DNA of 5,823 nucleotides from Bacteroidota bacterium. GTDB lineage: Bacteria > Bacteroidota > Ignavibacteria > Kapaibacteriales > Kapaibacteriaceae. A model generated the notes under the pieces. That model saw only the letters and a list, made by a program, of their open reading frames with translations, did not search any database and had not been told where the DNA came from. Shown here piece by piece: positions 1-5,794 of the stretch (the stretch's first letter is position 1; each line of letters starts with the position of its first letter). The position numbers and the translations under genes are program-made. The DNA lies in NCBI GenBank assembly GCA_003488525.1, contig DNLG01000141.1:1-5823 (forward strand), read 5' to 3'.

Positions 1-1
1 G

Positions 2-1435
2 GTGCAGAGCGGCAAGCCCGTGGGGGTGGTCAAGACCCATACCGGTGCGCCCAGGGTAATCATTGCCAACTCGAACCTTGTTCCGAAGTGGGCCACGTGG
101 GACGAGTTCCGACGTCTTGATGCCATGGGGCTGATGATGTACGGTCAGATGACCGCCGGATCGTGGATCTACATCGGTACGCAGGGCATCGTGCAGGGTA
201 CCTACGAGACCTTTGCCGAATGTGCCCGACAGCACTTTGGCGGCACGCTCAACGGGCGTTTCCTCCTGACCGCCGGTCTCGGAGGCATGGGTGGTGCTCA
301 GCCCCTTGCTGCGACGATCGCCGGAGCGGCCGCACTCTGTATTGAGATCGACGAGGTGCGGATCGATAAGCGTATTCGCGATGGGTATTGTGATCGAAAA
401 ATGCACAACCTCGACGAAGCGCTGGCGGTGATCCGTGAGTATCAGGAACGTCGCGAGCCCATCTCGATCGGTCTTGTCGGCAACGCGGCCGAGATCCTGC
501 CCGAGCTACTGGAGCGCAACATCATCCCGGATGTTGTTACCGACCAGACCTCTGCGCATGACCCGCTCAACGGGTATTATCCTGCCGGGCTCACCAAGGC
601 TGAGGCCGACGGGCTCCGCATCAGTGACCCGGAATCGTATCTCAAGCGTTCCTATGCCAGTATCGGGGCGCATGTACGGGCAATGCTTGGCTTCCAGGCA
701 AAGGGTGCCGTCACCTTCGACTACGGGAACAACATTCGGGGCGTAGCCCGCGACTTCGACGGTGTGTCCAACGCATTTGACTTCCCGGGATTCGTACCGG
801 CCTTTGTGCGCGAACTGTTCTGCGACGGGAAGGGACCATTCCGCTGGGTGGCACTTTCCGGTGATCCGGACGATATCCGTGTAACCGATGATGCCATCAT
901 GGAGTTATTCGCTGACAACCAGCAGCTTCATCGGTGGATCCACGAAGCACAGGACCATATCGGCTTCCAGGGTCTTCCGGCGCGGATCTGCTGGCTGGGC
1001 TACGGTGAGCGAGCCAAGGCGGGCAAACTGTTTAACGATCTGGTGCGCGACGGAAAGGTCAGCGCTCCGATCGTGATCGGTCGTGACCATCTTGACTGTG
1101 GAAGCGTCGCTTCACCGCACCGTGAAACCGAAGCGATGAAAGACGGGTCTGATGCAGTAGCGGACTGGGTTCACCTGAACTTTGCCCTCAATGCCGTCGG
1201 CGGTGCCACTTGGGTGTCACTCCACCACGGCGGAGGCGTCGGAATGGGGCTTTCACTCCACGCCGGCATGGTTGTGGTTGCCGATGGAACTTCTGCCGCA
1301 GAAGAAAAGTTGGCACGGGTATTGACTTATGACCCGTTAATGGGCATCTTGCGACACGCCGATGCCGGCTACGAGCGAGCAATCTCAAACACACGAAAGT
1401 TTGGCATAGAAATACCACTACTTCCTAAAAGCTGA
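2..1435 (+). CDS. hutU: Urocanate hydratase (urocanase), 5'-truncated by window edge
   Basis: Urocanase (EC 4.2.1.49) hydrates urocanate to 4-imidazolone-5-propanoate in histidine degradation. It is a cytosolic, usually homodimeric enzyme that uses tightly bound NAD+ as an electrophile. The frame is open from the left edge; about 477 of the family's usual ~555 residues are present, so roughly the first 80 are missing, and the GTG at base 2 is an internal valine codon rather than the start. Visible hallmarks, in fragment numbering: YGQMTAGSW (47-55), GGMGG of the NAD-binding fold (94-98), IEIDEVR (114-120), [15 protein letters not shown] (182-196), the signature [10 protein letters not shown] (322-331) whose Cys330 matches the catalytic Cys410 of the Pseudomonas putida enzyme, [16 protein letters not shown] (362-377) and HHGGGVGMG (408-416). 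The C-terminus ends normally in RHADAGYE plus a short tail, and the last ~60 bases are noticeably AT-richer than the rest. No other hut gene lies downstream, so any hut cluster would have to be upstream of the window. Confidence 0.97.
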   Translation: MQSGKPVGVVKTHTGAPRVIIANSNLVPKWATWDEFRRLDAMGLMMYGQMTAGSWIYIGTQGIVQGTYETFAECARQHFGGTLNGRFLLTAGLGGMGGAQPLAATIAGAAALCIEIDEVRIDKRIRDGYCDRKMHNLDEALAVIREYQERREPISIGLVGNAAEILPELLERNIIPDVVTDQTSAHDPLNGYYPAGLTKAEADGLRISDPESYLKRSYASIGAHVRAMLGFQAKGAVTFDYGNNIRGVARDFDGVSNAFDFPGFVPAFVRELFCDGKGPFRWVALSGDPDDIRVTDDAIMELFADNQQLHRWIHEAQDHIGFQGLPARICWLGYGERAKAGKLFNDLVRDGKVSAPIVIGRDHLDCGSVASPHRETEAMKDGSDAVADWVHLNFALNAVGGATWVSLHHGGGVGMGLSLHAGMVVVADGTSAAEEKLARVLTYDPLMGILRHADAGYERAISNTRKFGIEIPLLPKS

Positions 1436-1491
1436 GTTTCTCACCCAATCGGGACAACATGGCATAACTGCTACGTCGTTTTTACAGAAAA

Positions 1492-1506
1492 CTGCCATTC
1501 TGGCAG
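1492..1506. promoter_or_regulatory. Perfect palindrome upstream of the sigma gene, candidate operator or weak terminator
   Basis: The sequence CTGCCATTCTGGCAG is two perfect 6-base arms around a TTC spacer. It lies 57 bases after the hutU stop and 118 bases before the preferred sigma start (31 bases before the alternative one). A flanking pair, GTCGT (1475-1479) with ACGAC (1513-1517), could close an outer stem. The T-rich stretch that follows (CTTTGACGACACCTTTT) is interrupted, so a rho-independent terminator for hutU is possible but weak. A protein-binding site controlling the sigma operon is the other option. Function is inferred. Confidence 0.35.
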
Positions 1507-1527
1507 ACTTTGACGACACCTTTTAGC

Positions 1528-1540
1528 AGGAGTTGCCATG
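1528..1540 (+). promoter_or_regulatory. Alternative ribosome binding site and in-frame ATG for the sigma factor
   Basis: AGGAG (1528-1532) sits five bases before an ATG at 1538 that is in frame with the sigma gene 29 codons upstream of the preferred start. Starting here would add a polar, Arg/Thr-rich stretch (MQSAEFRRKTGLARPTRYNT and nine more residues) that is not part of the usual ECF fold. It could be a genuine second start, or a chance site. Confidence 0.35.
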
Positions 1541-1611
1541 CAAAGCGCTGAATTCCGTCGCAAGACGGGCCTGGCTCGCCCGACGCGGTACAACACAGAA
1601 ATCACCACAAC

Positions 1612-1618
1612 AGGAGGT
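1612..1618 (+). promoter_or_regulatory. Strong ribosome binding site deciding the sigma factor start
   Basis: AGGAGGT is a near-consensus Shine-Dalgarno sequence six bases before the ATG at 1625. It is the best SD in the window and the main reason for choosing the shorter sigma factor. The neighbouring membrane-protein, mscL and pckA starts have weak or no SD, so this gene looks set up for independent, efficient initiation. Confidence 0.75.
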
Positions 1619-1624
1619 AGTGCT

Positions 1625-2179
1625 ATGGATCTCGCACTGCAAATTGAACAGCTGTTCCGCACAGATCGGAACAAGTATCTCGGATTTATCCGCCAGCGCG
1701 TCCGCAATCAGGAAGACGCTGAGGACATCCTTCAGGACGTTTTCACAAACGTTCTCGCCGCCTCAAAAGACGTCAATAAGCCTATCGACAACCTCGCGTC
1801 GTGGGTGTTCACGTCTGTCCGCAACCGGATCATCGATTCATACCGCAAGAAGAAAGCTGACACGTTTGCTGATCTCGGCACCAACGAGCAGCACGAAGAG
1901 GGTATGGACACTGTAGAGCGTTTTCTGGGTGACTACAGCTATTCACCCGAGGAAAATCTGGTTCGGGACACCATTTGGCAGGCTGTTCTGGAGGGACTCG
2001 AGGAGCTTCCGCCGGAGCAGAAGTACGTGTTCGTGAAAAATGAATTCGAGGGTGTATCGTTTAGAGAGATGTCCGAAGAGATCGGTGTCAACATCAATAC
2101 TCTTCTGGCACGTAAACGATACGCAGTCCTGTATCTTCGCAAGAAGCTTCAGGCACTGTACGACAACATCAACGACTGA
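1625..2179 (+). CDS. RNA polymerase sigma factor, sigma-70 family, ECF type
   Basis: An ECF sigma factor binds core RNA polymerase and directs it to a dedicated promoter set, usually in answer to an envelope or environmental signal. The 184-residue protein has the compact two-domain ECF layout. Sigma region 2 spans about residues 5-78, with the region 2.2 core-binding helix EDAEDILQDVFTNVL (30-44) and the promoter-melting and -10 recognition segment NLASWVFTSVRNRIIDSYRKKK (57-78). An acidic linker of ~35 residues follows. Region 4 spans about 113-178, with LEELPPEQKYVF (125-136) and the -35-binding helix-turn-helix VSFREMSEEIGVNINTLLARKR (144-165). There is no region 1.1, region 3 or C-terminal extension. 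The start at 1625 is chosen for its AGGAGGT SD; an in-frame ATG at 1538 with its own SD would give 213 residues. The next gene, a small membrane protein, begins 7 bases after the stop, the usual place for an anti-sigma factor. The sigma identity is secure; the ECF subgroup and its signal cannot be told from sequence alone. Confidence 0.93.
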   Translation: MDLALQIEQLFRTDRNKYLGFIRQRVRNQEDAEDILQDVFTNVLAASKDVNKPIDNLASWVFTSVRNRIIDSYRKKKADTFADLGTNEQHEEGMDTVERFLGDYSYSPEENLVRDTIWQAVLEGLEELPPEQKYVFVKNEFEGVSFREMSEEIGVNINTLLARKRYAVLYLRKKLQALYDNIND

Positions 2180-2186
2180 CCCTCAA

Positions 2187-2567
2187 ATGTCGATTTTAAC
2201 GACAACAACAGCCCGCACGATGATGTACTTCTTCAGCATCGGCGGGCTGTTGGTCGTTAATGGAGCTGCGGTGACCTACCTATGGAACACCATGCTCGAA
2301 TCCGGTGGAAGCAGTGAGCCCCTTCGCTTCCTGGAAGGGGTTGGCATTACGGCCTTTGCCTACGTGCTTGTATTTGCGATCAAGTACGGACGTGGGGTTA
2401 GCCCCCTGATCAAGCGGCAACGCAGTTCCGACACCAGCGTGGAACGGAAATGTGCAGAGATGACCCCCGAACAGCGCGGCGAACTTCGCCGTCATCTTGC
2501 CGCAACGTGCGCGCGCGCCGATGAAGAGGTAAAATCCTCTACATTCGTGCATGAGCATCATATCTGA
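2187..2567 (+). CDS. Small two-helix membrane protein of unknown function, downstream of the ECF sigma gene
   Basis: I do not recognise a family. The 126-residue product has two hydrophobic segments, about residues 12-33 ([22 protein letters not shown]) and 49-67 ([19 protein letters not shown]), joined by a short Ser/Gly/Glu loop. A highly charged tail of ~58 residues follows. Positive charges after the second helix (KYGR, KRQR) suggest that the tail is cytoplasmic and that both termini face inside. The tail contains [23 protein letters not shown], probably helical, and two cysteines (89, 108); the HxxxCxxC zinc motif of ZAS anti-sigma factors is absent. The frame stays open upstream into the sigma gene. 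The ATG at 2187, 7 bases after the sigma stop, gives the tidiest gene but has no SD; ATGs at 2220 and 2223 are alternatives. The start region lies in a large inverted repeat (2196-2260). The 3' end overlaps mscL by 17 bases. By position it could be an anti-sigma factor or sensor partner, which is inference only. Confidence 0.7.
   Translation: MSILTTTTARTMMYFFSIGGLLVVNGAAVTYLWNTMLESGGSSEPLRFLEGVGITAFAYVLVFAIKYGRGVSPLIKRQRSSDTSVERKCAEMTPEQRGELRRHLAATCARADEEVKSSTFVHEHHI
2196..2260 (+). repeat. Long inverted repeat / predicted RNA hairpin at the 5' end of the small membrane gene
   Basis: Arm TTAACGAC (2196-2203) pairs with GTCGTTAA (2253-2260), and CAACAGCCCGC (2206-2216) pairs with GCGGGCTGTTG (2242-2252). 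All 19 pairs are Watson-Crick, with a 2-base AA bulge at 2204-2205. Inside, after a single bulged A (2217), CGATG (2218-2222) pairs with CATCG (2237-2241), leaving a 14-base loop (2223-2236). The total is 24 pairs. No T-run follows the 3' arm, so it is not a standard intrinsic terminator. The ATG at 2187 lies just outside the stem, the ATG at 2220 within it and the ATG at 2223 at the first loop position. Such a helix, about two turns long, could block ribosome loading or be an RNase III substrate separating sigma from downstream expression. Pairing is directly visible; function is inferred. Confidence 0.75.
2525..2540 (+). promoter_or_regulatory. Small hairpin just upstream of the mscL start
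   Basis: AGAGG (2525-2529) and CCTCT (2536-2540) form a 5-bp inverted repeat around TAAAAT, ending 10 bases before the mscL ATG. It contains the only SD-like AGAGG near mscL, which is too far from the start (21 bases) to act normally unless the hairpin forms and brings it closer. The TAAAAT loop also resembles a -10 element, but no matching -35 is visible. Weak evidence. Confidence 0.25.
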
Positions 2568-2961
2568 ATTCAAGGAATTCGCCTCGCGGGGCAATGTCAT
2601 TGATCTCGCAGTCGGCGTCGTGATCGGCGGAGCATTCGGTACGATCACCAACTCACTCGTTCAGGATATCATCATGCCCCCTATCGGCATGGTTCTGAGC
2701 GGCATCAACTTTGCGGACATCGCAACCACGCTCAAGCAGGCCGGACCCGATGGGAAGGGGGCTGTGGTGCTCAGTTGGGGCAAGTTCATGCAGGCCATCA
2801 TCAACTTCCTCATCATCGCCATTGCAATGTTCGTGGTGGTCAAGGCCATGAACACTATGAAGCGACGTCAGGAAGCTGCTGAAGCAGCCCCGGAAGTACC
2901 GCCCGAACCATCGGAGGAAGTCAAGCTTCTTACGGAGATTCGGGACGCTCTACGGAAGTAG
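2551..2961 (+). CDS. mscL: Large-conductance mechanosensitive channel MscL
   Basis: MscL is the inner-membrane safety valve that opens under high membrane tension to release solutes during hypo-osmotic shock. It is normally a homopentamer. The 136 residues equal the Escherichia coli length and align end to end. The N-terminal amphipathic helix is [20 protein letters not shown] (1-20). TM1 is ~16-45, with the pore-constriction residues Leu19 and Val23 and conserved Gly26, ending in the hallmark DIIMPPIG (39-46). A short periplasmic loop covers ~50-75. TM2 is ~79-101 ([21 protein letters not shown]). A basic patch (KRR) and Ala/Pro/Glu linker follow, then the cytoplasmic bundle helix [15 protein letters not shown] (122-136). 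There is no SD at the expected distance, and the preceding membrane-protein gene runs 17 bases into this one, so translation may be coupled to it. The 3' end overlaps the convergent methyltransferase gene by 32 bases. Placement with an ECF sigma gene suggests stress-linked control (inference). Confidence 0.98.
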   Translation: MSIISEFKEFASRGNVIDLAVGVVIGGAFGTITNSLVQDIIMPPIGMVLSGINFADIATTLKQAGPDGKGAVVLSWGKFMQAIINFLIIAIAMFVVVKAMNTMKRRQEAAEAAPEVPPEPSEEVKLLTEIRDALRK

Positions 2962-4120
2962 CATAGATCGTAACGTGGGTCGTTCCGACCCTCGCGACGA
3001 TTATGACGCCGGAAGGGCCGCCGGGTTCGAAGTTCAGGCTGCGCCGCACCGCCTCGGGGTCCTTGTCCCATCCGCGCTTCTTGATCACCGTTCCGCCACC
3101 CCATCCACGACGTCGTACTTCCTCCTGCATCCTGCGTGGCGACACGCCCGACGTGATGGTTTCGATGCGGTACGCTGCGTGCAGAGGTGATGCTGCAGGC
3201 ATGTGCTCGAGAATGCCGTATCCTATCTTCGGGTCGAGAACACCAGCCCCCTGCTCAACAAAGTAGGCGCTGGCAGCACCACTGGCGATAACAGCGTTAT
3301 GGGGCTCGATGAGATAGGCACCGGAGCCTGCCACAGGGGGCTGTGCAGAACGGGATGCCTCGGACGGCGTCCACGTGGTATGTGCACCCTCTTCTGATAG
3401 GAGTGTCACAAGAGGACGTTCGGCGGCACCTGCACTCCAGAGGATACGCTCGCGACACTCCGATCCGATTCCGATATACTCGCTGCCGTAGGACGTCTCA
3501 GGGATCACGTCTCCCGGACCCGCCTTGACGCCGACTACTGTAGCCTGTGGGATGCTTGAAAGGGGCGGCTCATACTGCCGCGCATCAAACACACGACGTC
3601 CCTCACTACGTCGGGATGGATCAGCCCACACACCATCCCAATGCAAGTTCGTCGGCCCAGCGTCCGGCCAGCGTCCGCACACCACTTCCACATTGCTCAG
3701 ACCGTGACGTCGGAGATTGCCAGCGGCTATGCCGGCAACATGCGCGTCGGCTTCGATGGTCACCACCCGTCCGGCAACCTCCGCAAGCGCTGCCGCGTCT
3801 GCCCCGGGTCCGGTGCAGATGTCCAGCACAACCGGCAGCCCCTCATAGGCCCCTGCATGATATCTGGCGATCCATGGATGCGTTGCCTGCTCGGCCATAC
3901 GACGTGTAAAGAGCCAGCCGTTGCGGTACTTTCCCAGCACCCGTGCACGCATCGTACCCAGAGCGAGCTCAACCAGGATTCGGGCGCGTTCTGCGCTGCC
4001 GTGATGACTGCGAAGTCGATCAACCACAGCCGCAGACACTTCGCCCCCTTCCGAGCCGATCCGGAGGATCGTTTGCTCGACATCGTGAACGATGACATCG
4101 GAACCCAGATACGCCGTCAT
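2930..4120 (-). CDS. Class I SAM-dependent methyltransferase with C-terminal THUMP-like domain
   Basis: Probable S-adenosylmethionine-dependent methyltransferase of the THUMP-like family; the link to RNA comes only from the domain's resemblance to THUMP, and the substrate is unknown. From the preferred start it has 396 residues. An N-terminal helical region ends in [27 protein letters not shown] (63-89), typical of this family. The Rossmann domain follows: motif [12 protein letters not shown] (98-108), acidic motif II VTIEAD (120-125), and WADPSRR (165-171), equivalent to the family's usual DPARR after strand 4. The THUMP-like C-terminus starts near [13 protein letters not shown] (269-281) and includes a basic stretch and [14 protein letters not shown] (342-355). 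The start at 4120 has GAAGGAA five bases upstream. An upstream GTG at 4180 would add 20 Gly/Asp-rich residues, lacks a good SD and crowds the pckA region. The gene is convergent with mscL (32-bp overlap) and divergent from pckA. No frameshift or missing core motif is visible. Confidence 0.85.
   Translation of the reverse strand: MTAYLGSDVIVHDVEQTILRIGSEGGEVSAAVVDRLRSHHGSAERARILVELALGTMRARVLGKYRNGWLFTRRMAEQATHPWIARYHAGAYEGLPVVLDICTGPGADAAALAEVAGRVVTIEADAHVAGIAAGNLRRHGLSNVEVVCGRWPDAGPTNLHWDGVWADPSRRSEGRRVFDARQYEPPLSSIPQATVVGVKAGPGDVIPETSYGSEYIGIGSECRERILWSAGAAERPLVTLLSEEGAHTTWTPSEASRSAQPPVAGSGAYLIEPHNAVIASGAASAYFVEQGAGVLDPKIGYGILEHMPAASPLHAAYRIETITSGVSPRRMQEEVRRRGWGGGTVIKKRGWDKDPEAVRRSLNFEPGGPSGVIIVARVGTTHVTIYATSVERPESP
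2967..3001. terminator. Hairpin in the mscL/methyltransferase convergence, possible bidirectional terminator without a U-tract
   Basis: GGGTCG (2977-2982) and CGACCC (2986-2991) are perfect 6-base arms around a TTC loop, 15 bases after the mscL stop. An outer pair ATCGT (2967-2971) with ACGAT (2997-3001) can extend it across an imperfect internal loop. It lies inside the last codons of the opposite-strand methyltransferase. No T-run follows on either strand, so intrinsic termination is doubtful; it could act with Rho, protect a 3' end, or be a coding coincidence. Confidence 0.3.
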
Positions 4121-4200
4121 ACGTATTCCTTCACCGAAATCCCCGATATTTGCGCCGGGTCCTGCACGACTATTGTCCACCTTTCTGAAAGATTCCTCGC
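4121..4200. promoter_or_regulatory. Divergent intergenic region between the methyltransferase gene and pckA
   Basis: These 80 bases must hold the promoters for both divergent genes, unless the pckA promoter lies inside the methyltransferase gene. On the plus strand TTTGCG (4149-4154) and TATTGT (4171-4176) are vaguely promoter-like, but the spacing is short and the match poor. GAAAGA (4187-4192), eight bases before the pckA ATG, is a weak SD. No clear operator palindrome is visible. The role is inferred from gene layout. Confidence 0.45.
4126..4132 (-). promoter_or_regulatory. Ribosome binding site deciding the methyltransferase start
   Basis: Reading the minus strand, GAAGGAA lies five bases before the ATG whose first base is at 4120. 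This favours that start over the GTG at 4180, whose nearest SD-like GAGGA is about 13 bases away. Confidence 0.6.
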
Positions 4201-5790
4201 ATGAGCAGCAACACCCTCGAAAACCAGCTCAATGACATGGGGCTTCACAATCTTGGTGATGTGTATTACAACCTGACGGCACCTGAGCTGGTGGAGCAGG
4301 CACTGACGTTCGAGGAAGGGATCCTGTCGGAGCATGGTGCGTTGTGCGTCAATTCGGTACCGTATACCGGACGTCGCGCAAATGACAAGTTCGTGGTAGA
4401 GGAAGACGACACCAAGGGCGACGTCTGGTGGGGCAAGGTAAACAAACCCTTTGCGGAGGACAAGTTTAACGCCCTCAAGCGTCGGGTGTTTGCCTACCTG
4501 CAGGGTCGTGATGTCTATGTGCAGGATCTGATCGCCGGCGCCGATCCAACGTATGCCCTGCCTGTGCGATTCGTGCAGGAAGAGGCCTATCACTCGCTGT
4601 TTGTGCAGAACATGTTTATTCAGCCAACAGCAGAGCAGCTGGCGGAATTCATACCGGGCTTCACCGTCGTCACGGTCCCTGGCTTCAAGTCCATTCCCGA
4701 GATCGACGGAACACTCAGCGAAGTGTTCATCATGCTGAGCTTCAAGCAGAAGCTCGTGCTTATCGGCGGAACATCCTACGCAGGCGAAAACAAGAAGTCG
4801 ATCTTCACCGTGCTGAACTATCTGATGCCGAAGATCGGCGTCATGTCCATGCACTGCTCGGCCAACATCGGTCCAGGCGGCGACACGGCCCTGTTCTTCG
4901 GCCTGTCGGGCACGGGCAAGACCACACTCTCAACAGATCCGGAGCGCGCGCTCATCGGCGACGACGAGCACGGCTGGAGCGATGATGGCGTGTTCAATTA
5001 TGAAGGGGGCTGCTACGCCAAGGTCATCAACCTGAACGCCGAAGCAGAGCCGATCATCTTCAATCTCACGCGCACCTTCGGAACGATCCTCGAGAATGTG
5101 GACATCGACGAAGAGACACGCGTGATCAACCTCGATTCACAGAAATACACGGAGAATACGCGCGCTTCCTACACGCGCGAGCGCATTCCGAACATCGCCG
5201 ATGGCAACCGTGGCGGTCACCCGAAGAACATCGTCTTCCTCACGGCCGATGCCTTTGGCGTGATGCCGCCGATCGCACGCCTTACGCCGGAGCAGGCGAT
5301 GTATCACTTCCTCTCTGGCTACACCGCAAAGGTTGCCGGCACCGAGGAAGGCGTCAAGGAGCCTTCAGCTACGTTCTCAACGTGTTTCGGAGCCCCCTTC
5401 ATGGTGCACCATCCGAGCGTGTATGCGAACCTGCTTCGCGATAAGATCAACACACACGGTTCTCGCGTCTGGCTGGTCAATACCGGCTGGAGCGGCGGTC
5501 CGTACGGCGTTGGTCACCGCATGAAGATCAAGCACACCCGTGCAATGCTGCGCGCCGCCCTGACGGGTCAGCTCGACAACGTGGAATTCGTCAAGGACGC
5601 GTTCTTTAACCTGAGCATCCCGACCTCCTGCCCTGATGTTCCAACAGAGGTTCTTAACCCGCGGAACACATGGGCCGACACGGCCGCCTACGACAAGCAG
5701 GCAGCCCACCTCGTACGCCTCTTCGAAGACAACTTCGCTCAGTTCGCCGATAGTGTTGATGAAGCAGTGCGTTCGGCAATGAAGGCCTGA
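4201..5790 (+). CDS. pckA: Phosphoenolpyruvate carboxykinase, ATP-dependent
   Basis: PEPCK (ATP), EC 4.1.1.49, converts oxaloacetate and ATP to phosphoenolpyruvate, CO2 and ADP. It is the entry step of gluconeogenesis and can run in reverse as an anaplerotic reaction. The 529 residues are close to the ~540 of E. coli. Visible features: TGRRANDKF (56-64) with the substrate-binding arginine; GGTSYAGENKKS (189-200), the PEPCK signature with Tyr193 and the metal-binding lysine; MHCSAN (217-222) with metal-ligand His218; the phosphate loop GLSGTGKTTLS (234-244); the kinase-2 loop LIGDDEHGW (251-259) with metal-binding Asp255; ENTR (318-321); IVFLTADAFGVMPPIARLT (344-362), a core segment; and YHFLSGYTAKVAGTE (368-382). 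The phosphate loop and kinase-2 pattern, with full-length alignment, mark the ATP rather than the GTP family. The ATG at 4201 is chosen because the family N-terminus LGLHN-like segment (MGLHNLGDVYYNLTAPELVE, 13-32) lies just inside; the SD is weak. Every catalytic residue I can place is intact. The gene is monocistronic within the window. Confidence 0.98.
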   Translation: MSSNTLENQLNDMGLHNLGDVYYNLTAPELVEQALTFEEGILSEHGALCVNSVPYTGRRANDKFVVEEDDTKGDVWWGKVNKPFAEDKFNALKRRVFAYLQGRDVYVQDLIAGADPTYALPVRFVQEEAYHSLFVQNMFIQPTAEQLAEFIPGFTVVTVPGFKSIPEIDGTLSEVFIMLSFKQKLVLIGGTSYAGENKKSIFTVLNYLMPKIGVMSMHCSANIGPGGDTALFFGLSGTGKTTLSTDPERALIGDDEHGWSDDGVFNYEGGCYAKVINLNAEAEPIIFNLTRTFGTILENVDIDEETRVINLDSQKYTENTRASYTRERIPNIADGNRGGHPKNIVFLTADAFGVMPPIARLTPEQAMYHFLSGYTAKVAGTEEGVKEPSATFSTCFGAPFMVHHPSVYANLLRDKINTHGSRVWLVNTGWSGGPYGVGHRMKIKHTRAMLRAALTGQLDNVEFVKDAFFNLSIPTSCPDVPTEVLNPRNTWADTAAYDKQAAHLVRLFEDNFAQFADSVDEAVRSAMKA

Positions 5791-5794
5791 TGAC

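Larger units (their letters stand above)
1436..1624 (+). other. Intergenic region between hutU and the sigma factor gene
   Basis: This 189-bp gap holds a perfect 6-bp palindrome (1492-1506), an early ribosome binding site and in-frame ATG (1528-1540), and the strong ribosome binding site used for the preferred sigma start (1612-1618). I see no convincing -35/-10 or Bacteroidota-type -33/-7 promoter and no intrinsic terminator with a clear T-run after hutU. A promoter for the sigma operon is expected here because the gap is long compared with the tight spacing downstream, but its position cannot be fixed by eye. Confidence 0.5.

Noticed and set aside
2040..2186. N-terminal extension of the small membrane protein back into the sigma gene (ATG at 2040)
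   Set aside because: The added 49 residues lie wholly within the sigma coding region out of frame and look like shadow sequence. Hydrophobic, gene-like sequence only begins after 2187.
2196..2260. Rho-independent terminator after the sigma gene
   Set aside because: The stem is long and strong, but the bases after the 3' arm (TGGAGCTGCGG) have no T-run, so it was recorded as a structural repeat instead.
2566..2580. GAATTC-AAG-GAATTC double palindrome at the start of mscL
   Set aside because: It is simply the codons for the conserved EFKEF of the MscL N-terminal helix, so coding explains it fully.
4149..4176. Promoter for pckA (TTTGCG ... TATTGT)
   Set aside because: The match to either the classical or the Bacteroidota-type promoter is poor and the spacing is short; kept only as a note in the intergenic entry.
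4121..4180. Longer methyltransferase starting at GTG 4180
   Set aside because: The extra 20 residues are Gly/Asp-rich and unlike the family, the SD is poor, and the ATG at 4120 has a well-placed GAAGGAA.
3641..4204. Plus-strand open frame of 187 codons across the methyltransferase gene
   Set aside because: It lies antisense to a gene with clear SAM-methyltransferase motifs, and its composition (Arg/His/Cys/Pro-rich) is typical of a frame shadow.
4117..4854. Long open frame (245 codons) on the minus strand opposite the 5' half of pckA
   Set aside because: It is a shadow of pckA, which matches its family over its full length. The antisense product is rich in His/Cys/Arg/Val with no recognisable domain.
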